NCBI GenBank assembly: GCA_963788185.1
Contig: CAWBGE010000022.1
Coordinates: 66,582-130,581, forward strand
DNA: 64,000 bases
DNA from: CAIWHR01 sp963788185
GTDB lineage: Bacteria > Pseudomonadota > Gammaproteobacteria > Burkholderiales > Casimicrobiaceae
Direction: 5' to 3'
This document shows, piece after piece, positions 24,703 through 33,111 of the stretch. The first letter of the stretch is position 1; each line of letters begins with the position of its first letter. The position numbers and the translations under genes were made by a program. Under the pieces are notes generated by a model. That model made no database searches. It was not told the origin of the DNA and saw nothing but the letters and a program-made list of their open reading frames with translations.

Positions 24703-26096
24703 AGCGTCCGCTCTCGATTGCGCTGCGGCTCAACGTCCTGTTCCTGTCGATCCTGGCGACAGCCCTCGTCGGCGGGGGAGTTTGGCTGGTTTCGGCGATC
24801 GACACCCATTTCCAGGAACAGGACCGGATGGAGATAGGCGGCAAATTGGCATTGCTGCGCCGGGCGATCGCCGGCGTTCGCACGCCCGCGGATCTCGTTG
24901 CGCTGCCGGGTCACCTCGACGACGCGCTGGTCGGCCATCACGGGCTGCACGTGGCCGTCGCGGACGACCGGGGCGCCATCCTCTACGCAGCGCCCGAGTT
25001 CGTGTTTCCGCTCGAGTGGCGCGAGCGCGCCCTGCCCATCGACGTCGTGACCGAGCTGCCATTCCTGCGCTGGGATCGCAATGGCGCGAGCTACCGGGGC
25101 CTGATCGAGGCAATGCCCACCGGCCTGGCCGGCGGGGCGCGTCTTGCCGTCGGCGTTGCGCTCGACATCGAGCATCACCAGACGTTCATGCAGGCCCTGT
25201 CGGACGCGATGTTCACCGGGCTGGCGGTGTGCCTTCTGGCCGCCGGGGCGCTCACGTCTGTCGCCACGCGGCGCGGTCTCGCGCCGCTTCGCGACATGGC
25301 GAGCGTGGCCAAGGGAATTTCGGCGAGCCGCCTCGATCAGCGGCTCGACGTCGACACTGTCCCCTCCGAGCTGGTCGACCTGGCCGCATCGTTCAACGAC
25401 ATGCTGGCCCGGCTCGAGGGTTCGTTCCGGCGGCTGTCCGACTTCTCGGCCGACATCGCGCACGAACTGCGCACGCCGATCAGCAACCTGATGATCGAGA
25501 CGCAGGTCGCACTGTCGCGTTCGCGTACCGCCGACGATTATCGCGAAATCCTCTACTCCAGCCTCGAGGAATACGAGCACCTGGCGCGGATGATCACCGA
25601 CATGCTGTTCCTCGCCAAGGCCGACAACGGTCTTCTGGTGCCCAACCGCGAGGACCTGGACCTCGCGCGCGAAGTCGACGCCGTCGTCGAGTACTACGAA
25701 GTGCTCGCAGCCGAGCGGAATGTTCGCCTGCGGCGTTCGGGCGAGGGCCGGATCAGCGGCGACAAGCTGATGCTCCGCCGGGCGATCGGCAACCTTGTCT
25801 CCAACGCGGTGCGCCATGCGCCGGAGGCCGGCGAGGTGATGATCGAGTTGAGCCCGGGCGAGAAGGGCGGGATCCGGATCGCGGTCACCAACCCCGGCGA
25901 ACCCATCGCCACGGAGGATCGGAGCCGGATATTCGACCGCTTCTACCGCGTCGATCCCTCGCGTCAGCGCAGCGGCGAAGGTGCGGGTCTGGGGCTTGCC
26001 ATCGCGCGTTCGATCGCGACGGCGCACGGCGGCGGCATCGAAGCGGTGGCGACGACGACAGGCGCGCGCTTCGAAATGACGCTGCCGGCCGGGTAG
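24699..26096 (+). CDS. cusS: Heavy-metal sensor histidine kinase
   Basis: This 465-residue inner-membrane kinase has TM1 at 11-31, a periplasmic sensor of about 140 residues, TM2 near 170-190, a HAMP linker, the H-box DFSADIAHELRTPISNLM and an ATPase domain with GAGLGLAIARSIATAHGG. The layout and length fit the CusS/CopS/IrlS family that senses periplasmic Cu(I)/Ag(I). Its ATG overlaps cusR (ATGA). A metal-binding motif in the sensor loop is not obvious: it contains several His residues (HHGLH, EHHQT). Confidence 0.88.
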   Translation: MKRPLSIALRLNVLFLSILATALVGGGVWLVSAIDTHFQEQDRMEIGGKLALLRRAIAGVRTPADLVALPGHLDDALVGHHGLHVAVADDRGAILYAAPEFVFPLEWRERALPIDVVTELPFLRWDRNGASYRGLIEAMPTGLAGGARLAVGVALDIEHHQTFMQALSDAMFTGLAVCLLAAGALTSVATRRGLAPLRDMASVAKGISASRLDQRLDVDTVPSELVDLAASFNDMLARLEGSFRRLSDFSADIAHELRTPISNLMIETQVALSRSRTADDYREILYSSLEEYEHLARMITDMLFLAKADNGLLVPNREDLDLAREVDAVVEYYEVLAAERNVRLRRSGEGRISGDKLMLRRAIGNLVSNAVRHAPEAGEVMIELSPGEKGGIRIAVTNPGEPIATEDRSRIFDRFYRVDPSRQRSGEGAGLGLAIARSIATAHGGGIEAVATTTGARFEMTLPAG

Positions 26097-26215
26097 ATTC
26101 CCTCGATGCTGATCGTGCCTGGCGTGCCGAGGCTCATCGCGCGCGGCCCGCGGATTCCGGTCAGGCGAGGGCAGCTCTCCGCCGCCGAGTAATCTCCCGC
26201 CGGGGGCGCATGCAT

Positions 26216-26227
26216 GGTAGCGCTACC
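26216..26227. promoter_or_regulatory. LacI-type operator before the regulator gene
   Basis: GGTAGCGCTACC is a perfect palindrome with the central CG of LacI/GalR-family operators. It lies 14 bases upstream of the chosen start of the LacI-type gene, so it probably mediates autoregulation. The same core recurs at 27363-27397. Confidence 0.75.
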
Positions 26228-26240
26228 GGTTTGGACTAGA

Positions 26241-27329
26241 ATGGCGGCCATGCCGTCCGAGCCCAAGTCAGCGGTCCCCGGAGTCGCGTCGCCCGGCGCA
26301 TCGGGTCGCCGCCGCCGGCGCGGCAGCGGTGGCATCACGCTGCAGGATGTCGCGCGGCTTGCCGGGGTGTCGATGATCACCGCGTCGCGCGCCGTCAATA
26401 CCCCGGAGCGGGTGGCGGCGCAGACGCTGCAGCGTGTCCGCGATGCGGTTCAGCGCACGGGCTACGTGCCCAACCGCCAGGCCGGCGGTCTCGCCTCGAG
26501 CCGCAGCCGGCTGGTCGCAGCGGTCGTCCCGACGATCGTGGGACCGGTGTTCCTCGATGCGGTCCAGTCGCTCACCGAGACGCTGGCCGAGGCGGGGTAC
26601 CAGCTGATGCTGGGCCAGAGCGGGTACGAAGGTTCGCGCGAGGATGCGCTGCTCGACGCCATCATCGGCCGCCGTCCCGACGGCATCGTGCTGACCGGCA
26701 TCATGCATTCGGCCGAAGGGCGGCGGCGCCTGCTCGCCTCCGGCATCCCGATCGTCGAGACCTGGGACCTGACGCCGACGCCGATCGACATGGTGATCGG
26801 CTTTTCGCACGAGAAGATCGGAGCGGCGGTGGCGGAGCACCTGCATGCGCGCGGGCGGCGGCGGGTGGCGCTGCTTTCCGGCGACGACGAGCGGGCCCGG
26901 CGGCGCAAGGCGGGATTCGACGCCCGCGCCAGAGAGTTGATGCTCACGTCGGAGGGTGGGTGGGCGATCCCGGCGCGGCTCGTCACCCCGCCGACTTCGC
27001 TGGGCCAGGGCCGGGTGGCGCTGGGCGAGTTGCTCGACGAACGACCGGACATCGACGCCGTCTTCTGCAGTTCGGACCTGCTGGCCCTGGGCGTGCTGGT
27101 CGAGGCGCAGGCGAGGGGCATCGCGGTTCCCGGGCGCCTCGCCATCGTCGGCTTCGGCGACCTCATGTTCGCGCGCGATCTCGAACCGGCGCTGACTTCA
27201 GTGCGCATCGACGGCCACCGGATCGGCCGGATGGCGGCACACTACATCATCGACCGTGCCGAAGGGCGCTCCGCGCCCGAGCACGTCGTCGACGTCGGCT
27301 TTTCGATCATCCAGCGGGCCAGCAGCTGA
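26241..27329 (+). CDS. LacI-family regulator of glucarate operon
   Basis: This repressor has a basic leader and then the helix-turn-helix ITLQDVARLAGVSMITASRA with the hinge LASSRSRLVAAVVPT. A periplasmic-binding-protein-like effector domain extends to the end (VPGRLAIVGFGD, LTSVRID). Of several in-frame ATGs, 26241 or 26250 is preferred because the ATG at 26214 would place the operator inside the gene. It lies upstream of genes for glucarate breakdown and the three operator copies flank it, so it likely responds to a hexarate or a pathway intermediate. It resembles GntR-type LacI members. Confidence 0.85.
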   Translation: MAAMPSEPKSAVPGVASPGASGRRRRRGSGGITLQDVARLAGVSMITASRAVNTPERVAAQTLQRVRDAVQRTGYVPNRQAGGLASSRSRLVAAVVPTIVGPVFLDAVQSLTETLAEAGYQLMLGQSGYEGSREDALLDAIIGRRPDGIVLTGIMHSAEGRRRLLASGIPIVETWDLTPTPIDMVIGFSHEKIGAAVAEHLHARGRRRVALLSGDDERARRRKAGFDARARELMLTSEGGWAIPARLVTPPTSLGQGRVALGELLDERPDIDAVFCSSDLLALGVLVEAQARGIAVPGRLAIVGFGDLMFARDLEPALTSVRIDGHRIGRMAAHYIIDRAEGRSAPEHVVDVGFSIIQRASS

Positions 27330-27362
27330 CGGCGATGTCGTTCCCGCTTGACGATAGCGAAG

Positions 27363-27397
27363 TGGTAGCGCTACCATTCAGACTGTTAGCGCTACCA
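27363..27397. promoter_or_regulatory. Tandem LacI-type operators before tctC
   Basis: TGGTAGCGCTACCA (27363-27376) and TGTTAGCGCTACCA (27384-27397) share the core of the 26216 site. Their centres are 21 bp apart, two helical turns, so two dimers would bind the same face. They lie 108 bases upstream of the binding-protein gene. Confidence 0.8.
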
Positions 27398-27504
27398 CAA
27401 ACGTCGCACTCTCGTGGCGACGGTGCGCAAAGGCACGCCGGTGGCGTCGACGGCCGAAGTCGCCAATGGCCGCTTCGGACTCACCAAACGCGAAGGAGTC
27501 GAGC

Positions 27505-28464
27505 ATGAAGAAACTGCTTCTGGGTGCAGCACTCGCCGTGGGGCTCGTGGGGTCGGCAGCTGCGGCCTGGCCTGAAAAGACCGTCACCATCGTCGTTCCC
27601 TTCCCGGCCGGCGGCTCCACCGACATGGTCGCGCGCAACATCGCGCCGAAGCTGCAGGAGAAGTTCGGACAGACGTTCATCATCGACAACCGCGCCGGCG
27701 CCACCGGCGCCATCGGCGCGACGGCCGTCAAGCGTGCCGCCCCCGACGGTTACACCTTCCTGGTAGCGTCGATCGGCGTGTTCGCGGTCAATCCCTTCCT
27801 GCAGAAGAACCTTCCCTACGATCCGGCCAAGGACTTCGATCTGCTGACGGTTGCCGTGCGGGCGCCCAACGTGCTGGTCGCCAATCCGAACTTCCCCGCG
27901 AAGTCGGTGGCGGAGTTGGTGGCACTGATGAAGAAGACGCCCGACAAGATCACGTTCGCCAACTCGGGATCGGGTTCCTCGGACCACCTGACGGCCGCGT
28001 TGTTCATGCAGAAGACCGGCACGACCGGGGTGAACGTCCCGTACAAGGGCGGCGCACCGGCGATCACCGATCTCCTCGCCGGTCACGTCGACGTCTCGTT
28101 CCAGAACATCAACGCGGTGATCAATCACATCAAGGCCGGCAAGCTGAACGTGCTCGCCGTCACCGGCGACAAGCGATCGACGCTGCTGCCGCAGGTGCCG
28201 ACCCTCGCCGAAGCGGGTGCGAAGGACGTGGATGTGTTCTCGTGGCAAGGCATTGCCGCGCCGAAGGGGCTGCCGGCCGACGTCAAGCAGAAACTGCACG
28301 GCGCGATCGTCGGTGCGCTCAACGATCCGGAAGTGAAGGCCAGGATGGAAGGCATCGGCTTCGAGATCGTCGCCAACACGCCCGAGCAGTTCGCGCAGTT
28401 CCTCAACGCCGAGCTCGCCCGCTGGAAGCAGGTGATCGAAACCGGCAAGATCGCGGTGGAGTGA
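27505..28464 (+). CDS. tctC: Tripartite tricarboxylate-type (Bug) solute receptor
   Basis: This 319-residue periplasmic binding protein has a signal peptide ending VGSAAAAW. Bug-family motifs: KTVTIVVPFPAGGSTDMVAR, PDGYTFLVAS, NVPYKGGAPAITDLLAGHVD. The Bug family binds carboxylates and is greatly expanded in betaproteobacteria. No tctAB membrane genes follow, which is common for orphan Bug receptors. It is first in the operon, five bases before glucarate dehydratase, suggesting the ligand is glucarate or galactarate. ATG 27505 has GAAGGAG 10-12 bases upstream. Confidence 0.9.
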   Translation: MKKLLLGAALAVGLVGSAAAAWPEKTVTIVVPFPAGGSTDMVARNIAPKLQEKFGQTFIIDNRAGATGAIGATAVKRAAPDGYTFLVASIGVFAVNPFLQKNLPYDPAKDFDLLTVAVRAPNVLVANPNFPAKSVAELVALMKKTPDKITFANSGSGSSDHLTAALFMQKTGTTGVNVPYKGGAPAITDLLAGHVDVSFQNINAVINHIKAGKLNVLAVTGDKRSTLLPQVPTLAEAGAKDVDVFSWQGIAAPKGLPADVKQKLHGAIVGALNDPEVKARMEGIGFEIVANTPEQFAQFLNAELARWKQVIETGKIAVE

Positions 28465-28469
28465 CGACG

Positions 28470-29834
28470 ATGCACGCAACGCCTGCTTCGTCGACCGGCA
28501 TTGCCGCGCGCGGCACGCCTGTGGTCCGCGAGATGAAGGTGATTCCGGTCGCCGGCCGGGACAGCATGCTGCTGAACCTCTCCGGCGCGCATGGCCCGTA
28601 CTTCACCCGCAACCTGGTGCTGCTCACCGACAGCGCAGGCAACACCGGTGTCGGCGAAGTTCCGGGTGGCGAAGCCATCCGCAAGACACTCGAGGACGCG
28701 CGGCCTCTCGTCGTCGGCGCCTCGATCGGCGGCTGGCACGGCGTGCTCAACACCATGCGCCAGCGCTTCGTCGGCCGCGACGCGGGCGGACGCGGCCAGC
28801 AGACGTTCGACCAGCGGGTGACCATCCATGCAGTCACGGCGGTCGAGGCGGCACTGCTCGATCTTCTGGGCAAGCACCTCGGCGTGCCGGTGGCGGCGCT
28901 GCTCGGCGAAGGCCAGCAGCGTGCGGCGGTCGACGTGCTGGGCTATCTCTTCTACGTGGGCGACCGTCGCCGCACGACGCTCCCTTACGACAGCGCCCTG
29001 GACGAACCCGACGATTGGCTGCGCTTGCGTCACGAGCCGGCATTGACCCCCGAGGCGGTCGTCCGCCTCGCCGAAGCGAGCAAGGCGCGCTACGGCTTCA
29101 ACGATTTCAAGCTGAAGGGCGGCGTGCTGCGCGGCGAGGAGGAAATCGAGGCGGTCACCGCGCTCGCGCAGCGCTTCCCCGACGCGCGCATCACGCTCGA
29201 CCCCAACGGCGGCTGGCTGCTCGCCGACGCCCTTCGCCTGTGCCGCGATCTGCACGACGTGCTCGCGTACGCCGAGGATCCGTGCGGCTCGGAAGGCGTC
29301 TATTCGGGACGCGAGGTGATGGCCGAGTTCCGCCAGGCCACCGGCCTGCGGACGGCGACCAACATGATCGCCACCGACTGGCGCGAGATGGCGCACGCGA
29401 TCCAGCTGCACGCGGTCGACATTCCCCTGGCCGATCCGCACTTCTGGACGATGCAGGGCTCGGTCCGTGTCGCGCAGATGTGCAACGAGTGGGGGCTCAC
29501 CTGGGGATCGCATTCGAACAACCACTTCGACGTCTCGCTGGCGATGTTCACCCACGTTGCCGCGGCGGCGCCGGGGCGGATCACCGCCATCGACACGCAC
29601 TGGATCTGGCAGGACGGCCAACGCCTGACGCGCGAGCCCTTCCGCATCGTCGACGGCAGGATACGCGTCCCCGAGGCGCCGGGACTCGGCGTCGAAATCG
29701 ACCTGGCCGAAGTCGAGAAGGCGCACCGCCTCTACCGCGAGCACGGATTGGGCGCCCGCGACGACGCCGTGGCGATGCAGTTCCTGAGTCCCGGCTGGAC
29801 CTTCGATCGCAAGCGGCCCTGCCTCGTGCGTTGA
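28470..29834 (+). CDS. gudD: Glucarate dehydratase
   Basis: This 454-residue enolase-superfamily enzyme removes water from D-glucarate (and L-idarate) to give 5-keto-4-deoxyglucarate. Family features: FNDFKLKGG (catalytic KxK type), ITLDPNGGW and AEDPC metal ligands, and the general base region GSHSNNHFDVSLAM. E. coli GudD has 446 residues. The ATG starts five bases after the tctC stop. A galactarate-specific enzyme would look quite different, so glucarate is favoured. Confidence 0.93.
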   Translation: MHATPASSTGIAARGTPVVREMKVIPVAGRDSMLLNLSGAHGPYFTRNLVLLTDSAGNTGVGEVPGGEAIRKTLEDARPLVVGASIGGWHGVLNTMRQRFVGRDAGGRGQQTFDQRVTIHAVTAVEAALLDLLGKHLGVPVAALLGEGQQRAAVDVLGYLFYVGDRRRTTLPYDSALDEPDDWLRLRHEPALTPEAVVRLAEASKARYGFNDFKLKGGVLRGEEEIEAVTALAQRFPDARITLDPNGGWLLADALRLCRDLHDVLAYAEDPCGSEGVYSGREVMAEFRQATGLRTATNMIATDWREMAHAIQLHAVDIPLADPHFWTMQGSVRVAQMCNEWGLTWGSHSNNHFDVSLAMFTHVAAAAPGRITAIDTHWIWQDGQRLTREPFRIVDGRIRVPEAPGLGVEIDLAEVEKAHRLYREHGLGARDDAVAMQFLSPGWTFDRKRPCLVR

Positions 29835-29889
29835 CGCCGCGGCCGGATTCCTGCACAAACACGTTTTCCACTTCTTCTGGAGCAATGCG

Positions 29890-30780
29890 ATGAGCAAAGT
29901 CGGTTTCGTAGGCCTCGGCATCATGGGCACGCCGATGGCCGGACACCTGATCGCCGGCGGTCACCAGCTGTTCGCGTACGACATCCGGCCGGTTCCGCAG
30001 GCACTGGTAGGCCAGGGTGCGATCGTCTGTGCGTCGGCGAAGGAGGTCGCACAGCGCGCCGACATCGTCATCGCGATGGTGCCCGACACCCCGCACGTCG
30101 CCGCGGCGCTGTTCGACCCCAACGGCGTCGCCGAGGGCTTGTCGGCGGGCAAGATCGTCGTCGACATGAGCTCGATCTCGCCGGTCGAGACCAAGAAGTT
30201 CGCCGCGCGCATCAACGCGCTGGGCTGCGCCTACATCGACGCGCCGGTGTCCGGCGGCGAGGTCGGCGCCAAGGCCGCGAGCCTCACCATCATGGCCGGC
30301 GGACCGGAGGATGCGTTCGAGAAGGTGAAGCCGCTGTTCGCGCTGATGGGCAAGAACATCACGCTGGTCGGCGGCAACGGCGACGGCCAGACCTGCAAGG
30401 TCGCCAACCAGATCATCGTCGCGCTCAATATCGAGGCGGTCGGCGAGGCGCTGCTGTTCGCGTCGAAGATGGGCGCCGATCCGGCCAAGGTGCGCCAGGC
30501 GCTGATGGGCGGCTTCGCGTCGTCGCGCATCCTCGAAGTGCACGGCGAGCGGATGATCAAGCGCACGTTCGACCCGGGATTCCGCATCGAGCTGCACCAG
30601 AAGGACCTGAACCTCGCATTGTCGTCCGCGCGCGCCGTCGGCGTGTCGCTGCCCAACACCGCGACGGCGCAGGAACTCTTCAACGCCTGCGCCGCGCACG
30701 GCGGCGCCACCTGGGATCACTCGGCGATGGTGCGGGCCCTCGAAATGCTCGCCAATCACGAGGTCGCCAGGAAAGCCTGA
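29890..30780 (+). CDS. garR: 2-hydroxy-3-oxopropionate (tartronate semialdehyde) reductase
   Basis: This 296-residue member of the beta-hydroxyacid dehydrogenase family has the NAD(P) fold FVGLGIMGTPMAGHL, substrate loop DAPVSGGEVGAKAASL and catalytic Lys in CKVANQIIVALN. It reduces tartronate semialdehyde to glycerate, the last step of the GudD-GarL-GarR route. It lies 55 bases after gudD. The aldolase GarL (or the KdgD dehydratase of the alternative route) is not in the window and must be encoded elsewhere. A strong hairpin follows. Confidence 0.9.
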   Translation: MSKVGFVGLGIMGTPMAGHLIAGGHQLFAYDIRPVPQALVGQGAIVCASAKEVAQRADIVIAMVPDTPHVAAALFDPNGVAEGLSAGKIVVDMSSISPVETKKFAARINALGCAYIDAPVSGGEVGAKAASLTIMAGGPEDAFEKVKPLFALMGKNITLVGGNGDGQTCKVANQIIVALNIEAVGEALLFASKMGADPAKVRQALMGGFASSRILEVHGERMIKRTFDPGFRIELHQKDLNLALSSARAVGVSLPNTATAQELFNACAAHGGATWDHSAMVRALEMLANHEVARKA

Positions 30781-30789
30781 TCCCCGTCG

Positions 30790-30827
30790 GTGGGGGCGCC
30801 GGCAGCCGCGTACGCGGGCGCCCCCAC
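30790..30827 (+). terminator. Terminator hairpin after garR
   Basis: GTGGGGGCGCC at 30790-30800 pairs perfectly with GGCGCCCCCAC at 30817-30827 (11 bp, all but two pairs G-C). It starts ten bases after the garR stop. There is no U tract, so termination may need Rho or the following repeat. Confidence 0.65.
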
Positions 30828-30853
30828 GAGGGCTGCAGATTGCGCGTGTCCTG

Positions 30854-30923
30854 TGCAGGAGCGGCTTCAGCCGCGAATGCGTTGGCGCAACGGTCCGAAT
30901 TCGCGGCTGAAGCCGCTCCTACA
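30854..30923. repeat. REP-like palindromic repeat, copy 5 (inverted pair)
   Basis: TGCAGGAGCGGCTTCAGCCG followed by CGAAT, and its near-exact reverse complement at 30898-30923, are separated by about 19 bases. This is the most regular pair in the window. It sits between the convergent garR operon and the M3 peptidase gene. Confidence 0.87.
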
Positions 30924-30947
30924 AGGACTTGATCCGTTCAAGCCGGA

Positions 30948-33017
30948 TCAATGGCTCGCCGCCGGCGCCTCGATCAATCCGCGATCGACCAGCATCGGCT
31001 CGATCCGCGGATCGCGGCCGCGAAATGCACGGAACGCTGCGGCAGGATCGAGCGTTCCTCCCGACGCGTAGACGTAGCGCAGCAGCCGCTGTGCCACCGC
31101 CGGGTCGAACGGGTCGCCGGCCTCGGTGAAGGCCGCGTAGCCATCCGCTTCGAGCACCTCGGCCCACATGTAGACGTAGTAGCCGGCGGCATAGGACGCG
31201 CTGGAGAAAAGGTGCCCGAAATGCGGCAGCCGGTGCCGCAGCACGATCTCGCGTGGCATGCCGATGCGCGCGAGTTCATCGCGTTCGAAGGCGGTGAAAT
31301 CGATGCCGTTCACGTCGCGCTTCGCGTGCAGCGCCATGTCGATCAACGCGCAGGCCGTGTACTCGACGGTCTCGAAACCCTGGTTGAGACGTCGCGCGGC
31401 GAGGAGCTTCTGAAGCAGCGCCTCGGGTATCGGCAGTCCGGTCTCGGCGTGCAGCGCATGACGCTGGAGCACCGCCGGTTCGAACGCCCAATGCTCGAAG
31501 ATCTGCGACGGCAACTCGACGAAATCACGCAGCACTTGCGTGCCCGACAGCCGCTCGTACGTGACATCGGAAAGCAGCCCGTGCAGGCCATGGCCGAATT
31601 CATGGAACAGCGTGCGCAGATCGTCGGCGGAGAGCAGCGTCGGCTCGCCGGGCGGGGCCTTGGAGAAATTGTTGTTGTTGACGATGATCGGCAGGATGTC
31701 GCCGTCGACGCGCGACTGCGTCCGATAGGCGCTCATCCAGGCGCCGCCGTGCTTGGTCTGCCGCGCGTAATTGTCGGACAGGAACACGCCCACGGGCTTG
31801 CCCGCGCTGTCCCGGACCTCGAACGTGCGCACGTCCGGGTGATAGGCGTGCAGGTCGGGTCGCGCGACGAACTCGATCCCGAACAACCGCTGCGCGGTGT
31901 CGAACGCGGCGGCAAGCATGCGGTCGAGCGAGAAGTAGGGCTTCAAGGCGGCGTCGTCGAAGCCGTAGCGCTCGGCGCGCAGTTTCTCCGTCCAGTAGCG
32001 CCAATCCCAGGGTTCGATCGGATCGTTGACGCCAAAGCTGCGCGCGATTTCGGACAACGCAGCACACTCCGCGGCTGCCTTCCTGCGCGCCGGCTCCCAC
32101 ACCTCCCGGAGCAGACCTGCGACGGCGTCGGGCGTGCCCGCCATCCTGTCGACCAGCGCATAGTCGGCGTAGGTCTCGTAACCGTGCAGGCGCGCCAGCT
32201 CCTGGCGCAGGGCGAGGATCTCCGCCATCAGCGCGCGATTGTCGTGCTCGTCGCCGTTCTCGCCGCGGCGCGTCCAGGCCTTGAATGCCGATTCGCGCAG
32301 GTCGCGTCGGTCGGAAAACGTGAGGAAGGGTTCGATCAGCGAGCGCGACAGCGTGATGACCCAGGCGTCGCCGAGCCCGCGTTCCTGCGCCGCCGCGCGC
32401 GCCGCGGCGCGAATTCCGGCGGGCAGTCCGGCGAGGTCGCCCTCGTCCCGCAGCACCAGGCGATAGCCTGCTTCCTCGGCAAGAACGTTCTGGCTGAATC
32501 GCGTCGTCAGTTCCGCCAGGCGCTCCTCGATGGCTGCCAGGCGCGCGCGCGCGGCGGCGGGAAGCGCCGCGCCCGCGCGCACGAAGTCGAGGTGGATGCG
32601 GTCGAGCAGCTGCCGCTGCTCCGACGAGAGCGACAGCGATTGCCGCTGCCGGTGCAGCGCGTCGATGCGGGCAAAGAGCGCGGCATCGAGACGGATGGCG
32701 CTCTCGTGGGCGGCGAGCCGCGGCGACATCTCGCGCTCCTGCGCCTGCAGCGCGGGCGAGGTCTCGGAGGCCGCCAGGTTGAAGAACATCTTCTCGATGC
32801 GGGACAGCAGGCGTCCGCTGCGATCGAGCGCGGCGATCGTGTTGTCGAACGTGGGTGGCTCGGCATTGCCGACGATGCGGTCGACCTCCGCACGATGCGC
32901 GGCCATCGCGCTGTCGAAGGCGGCGCCGAAGTGCTCGGCTCGCGTGGCGGCGAAGGGGGGCAGCCCGAACGTCGAGGTCCAGGTCCGCAGCAGGGGATTG
33001 TCGTGAGGAAGGGTCAT
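30948..33017 (-). CDS. M3-family metallopeptidase, Dcp/oligopeptidase A type
   Basis: This 689-residue zinc peptidase has HEFGH at 472-476 (two zinc His and the catalytic Glu) and the third ligand in the following helix. The downstream block YERLSGTQVLRDFVELPSQI is of the peptidyl-dipeptidase Dcp type rather than OpdA/PrlC. The substrate clamp GYYVYMWAEVLEADG is present. It has no signal peptide, so it would degrade short peptides in the cytoplasm. It stands alone, convergent with the glucarate operon. Confidence 0.9.
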   Translation of the reverse strand: MTLPHDNPLLRTWTSTFGLPPFAATRAEHFGAAFDSAMAAHRAEVDRIVGNAEPPTFDNTIAALDRSGRLLSRIEKMFFNLAASETSPALQAQEREMSPRLAAHESAIRLDAALFARIDALHRQRQSLSLSSEQRQLLDRIHLDFVRAGAALPAAARARLAAIEERLAELTTRFSQNVLAEEAGYRLVLRDEGDLAGLPAGIRAAARAAAQERGLGDAWVITLSRSLIEPFLTFSDRRDLRESAFKAWTRRGENGDEHDNRALMAEILALRQELARLHGYETYADYALVDRMAGTPDAVAGLLREVWEPARRKAAAECAALSEIARSFGVNDPIEPWDWRYWTEKLRAERYGFDDAALKPYFSLDRMLAAAFDTAQRLFGIEFVARPDLHAYHPDVRTFEVRDSAGKPVGVFLSDNYARQTKHGGAWMSAYRTQSRVDGDILPIIVNNNNFSKAPPGEPTLLSADDLRTLFHEFGHGLHGLLSDVTYERLSGTQVLRDFVELPSQIFEHWAFEPAVLQRHALHAETGLPIPEALLQKLLAARRLNQGFETVEYTACALIDMALHAKRDVNGIDFTAFERDELARIGMPREIVLRHRLPHFGHLFSSASYAAGYYVYMWAEVLEADGYAAFTEAGDPFDPAVAQRLLRYVYASGGTLDPAAAFRAFRGRDPRIEPMLVDRGLIEAPAASH

Positions 33018-33111
33018 GGCGAACGAATGCGCGCCGGCGGCGCGACGGGCGAAAGAACGAGATGTTACCGGCGTTTGCCGCGCCGCGGCGCGGTACGCCC
33101 GTTGCCGTCCC

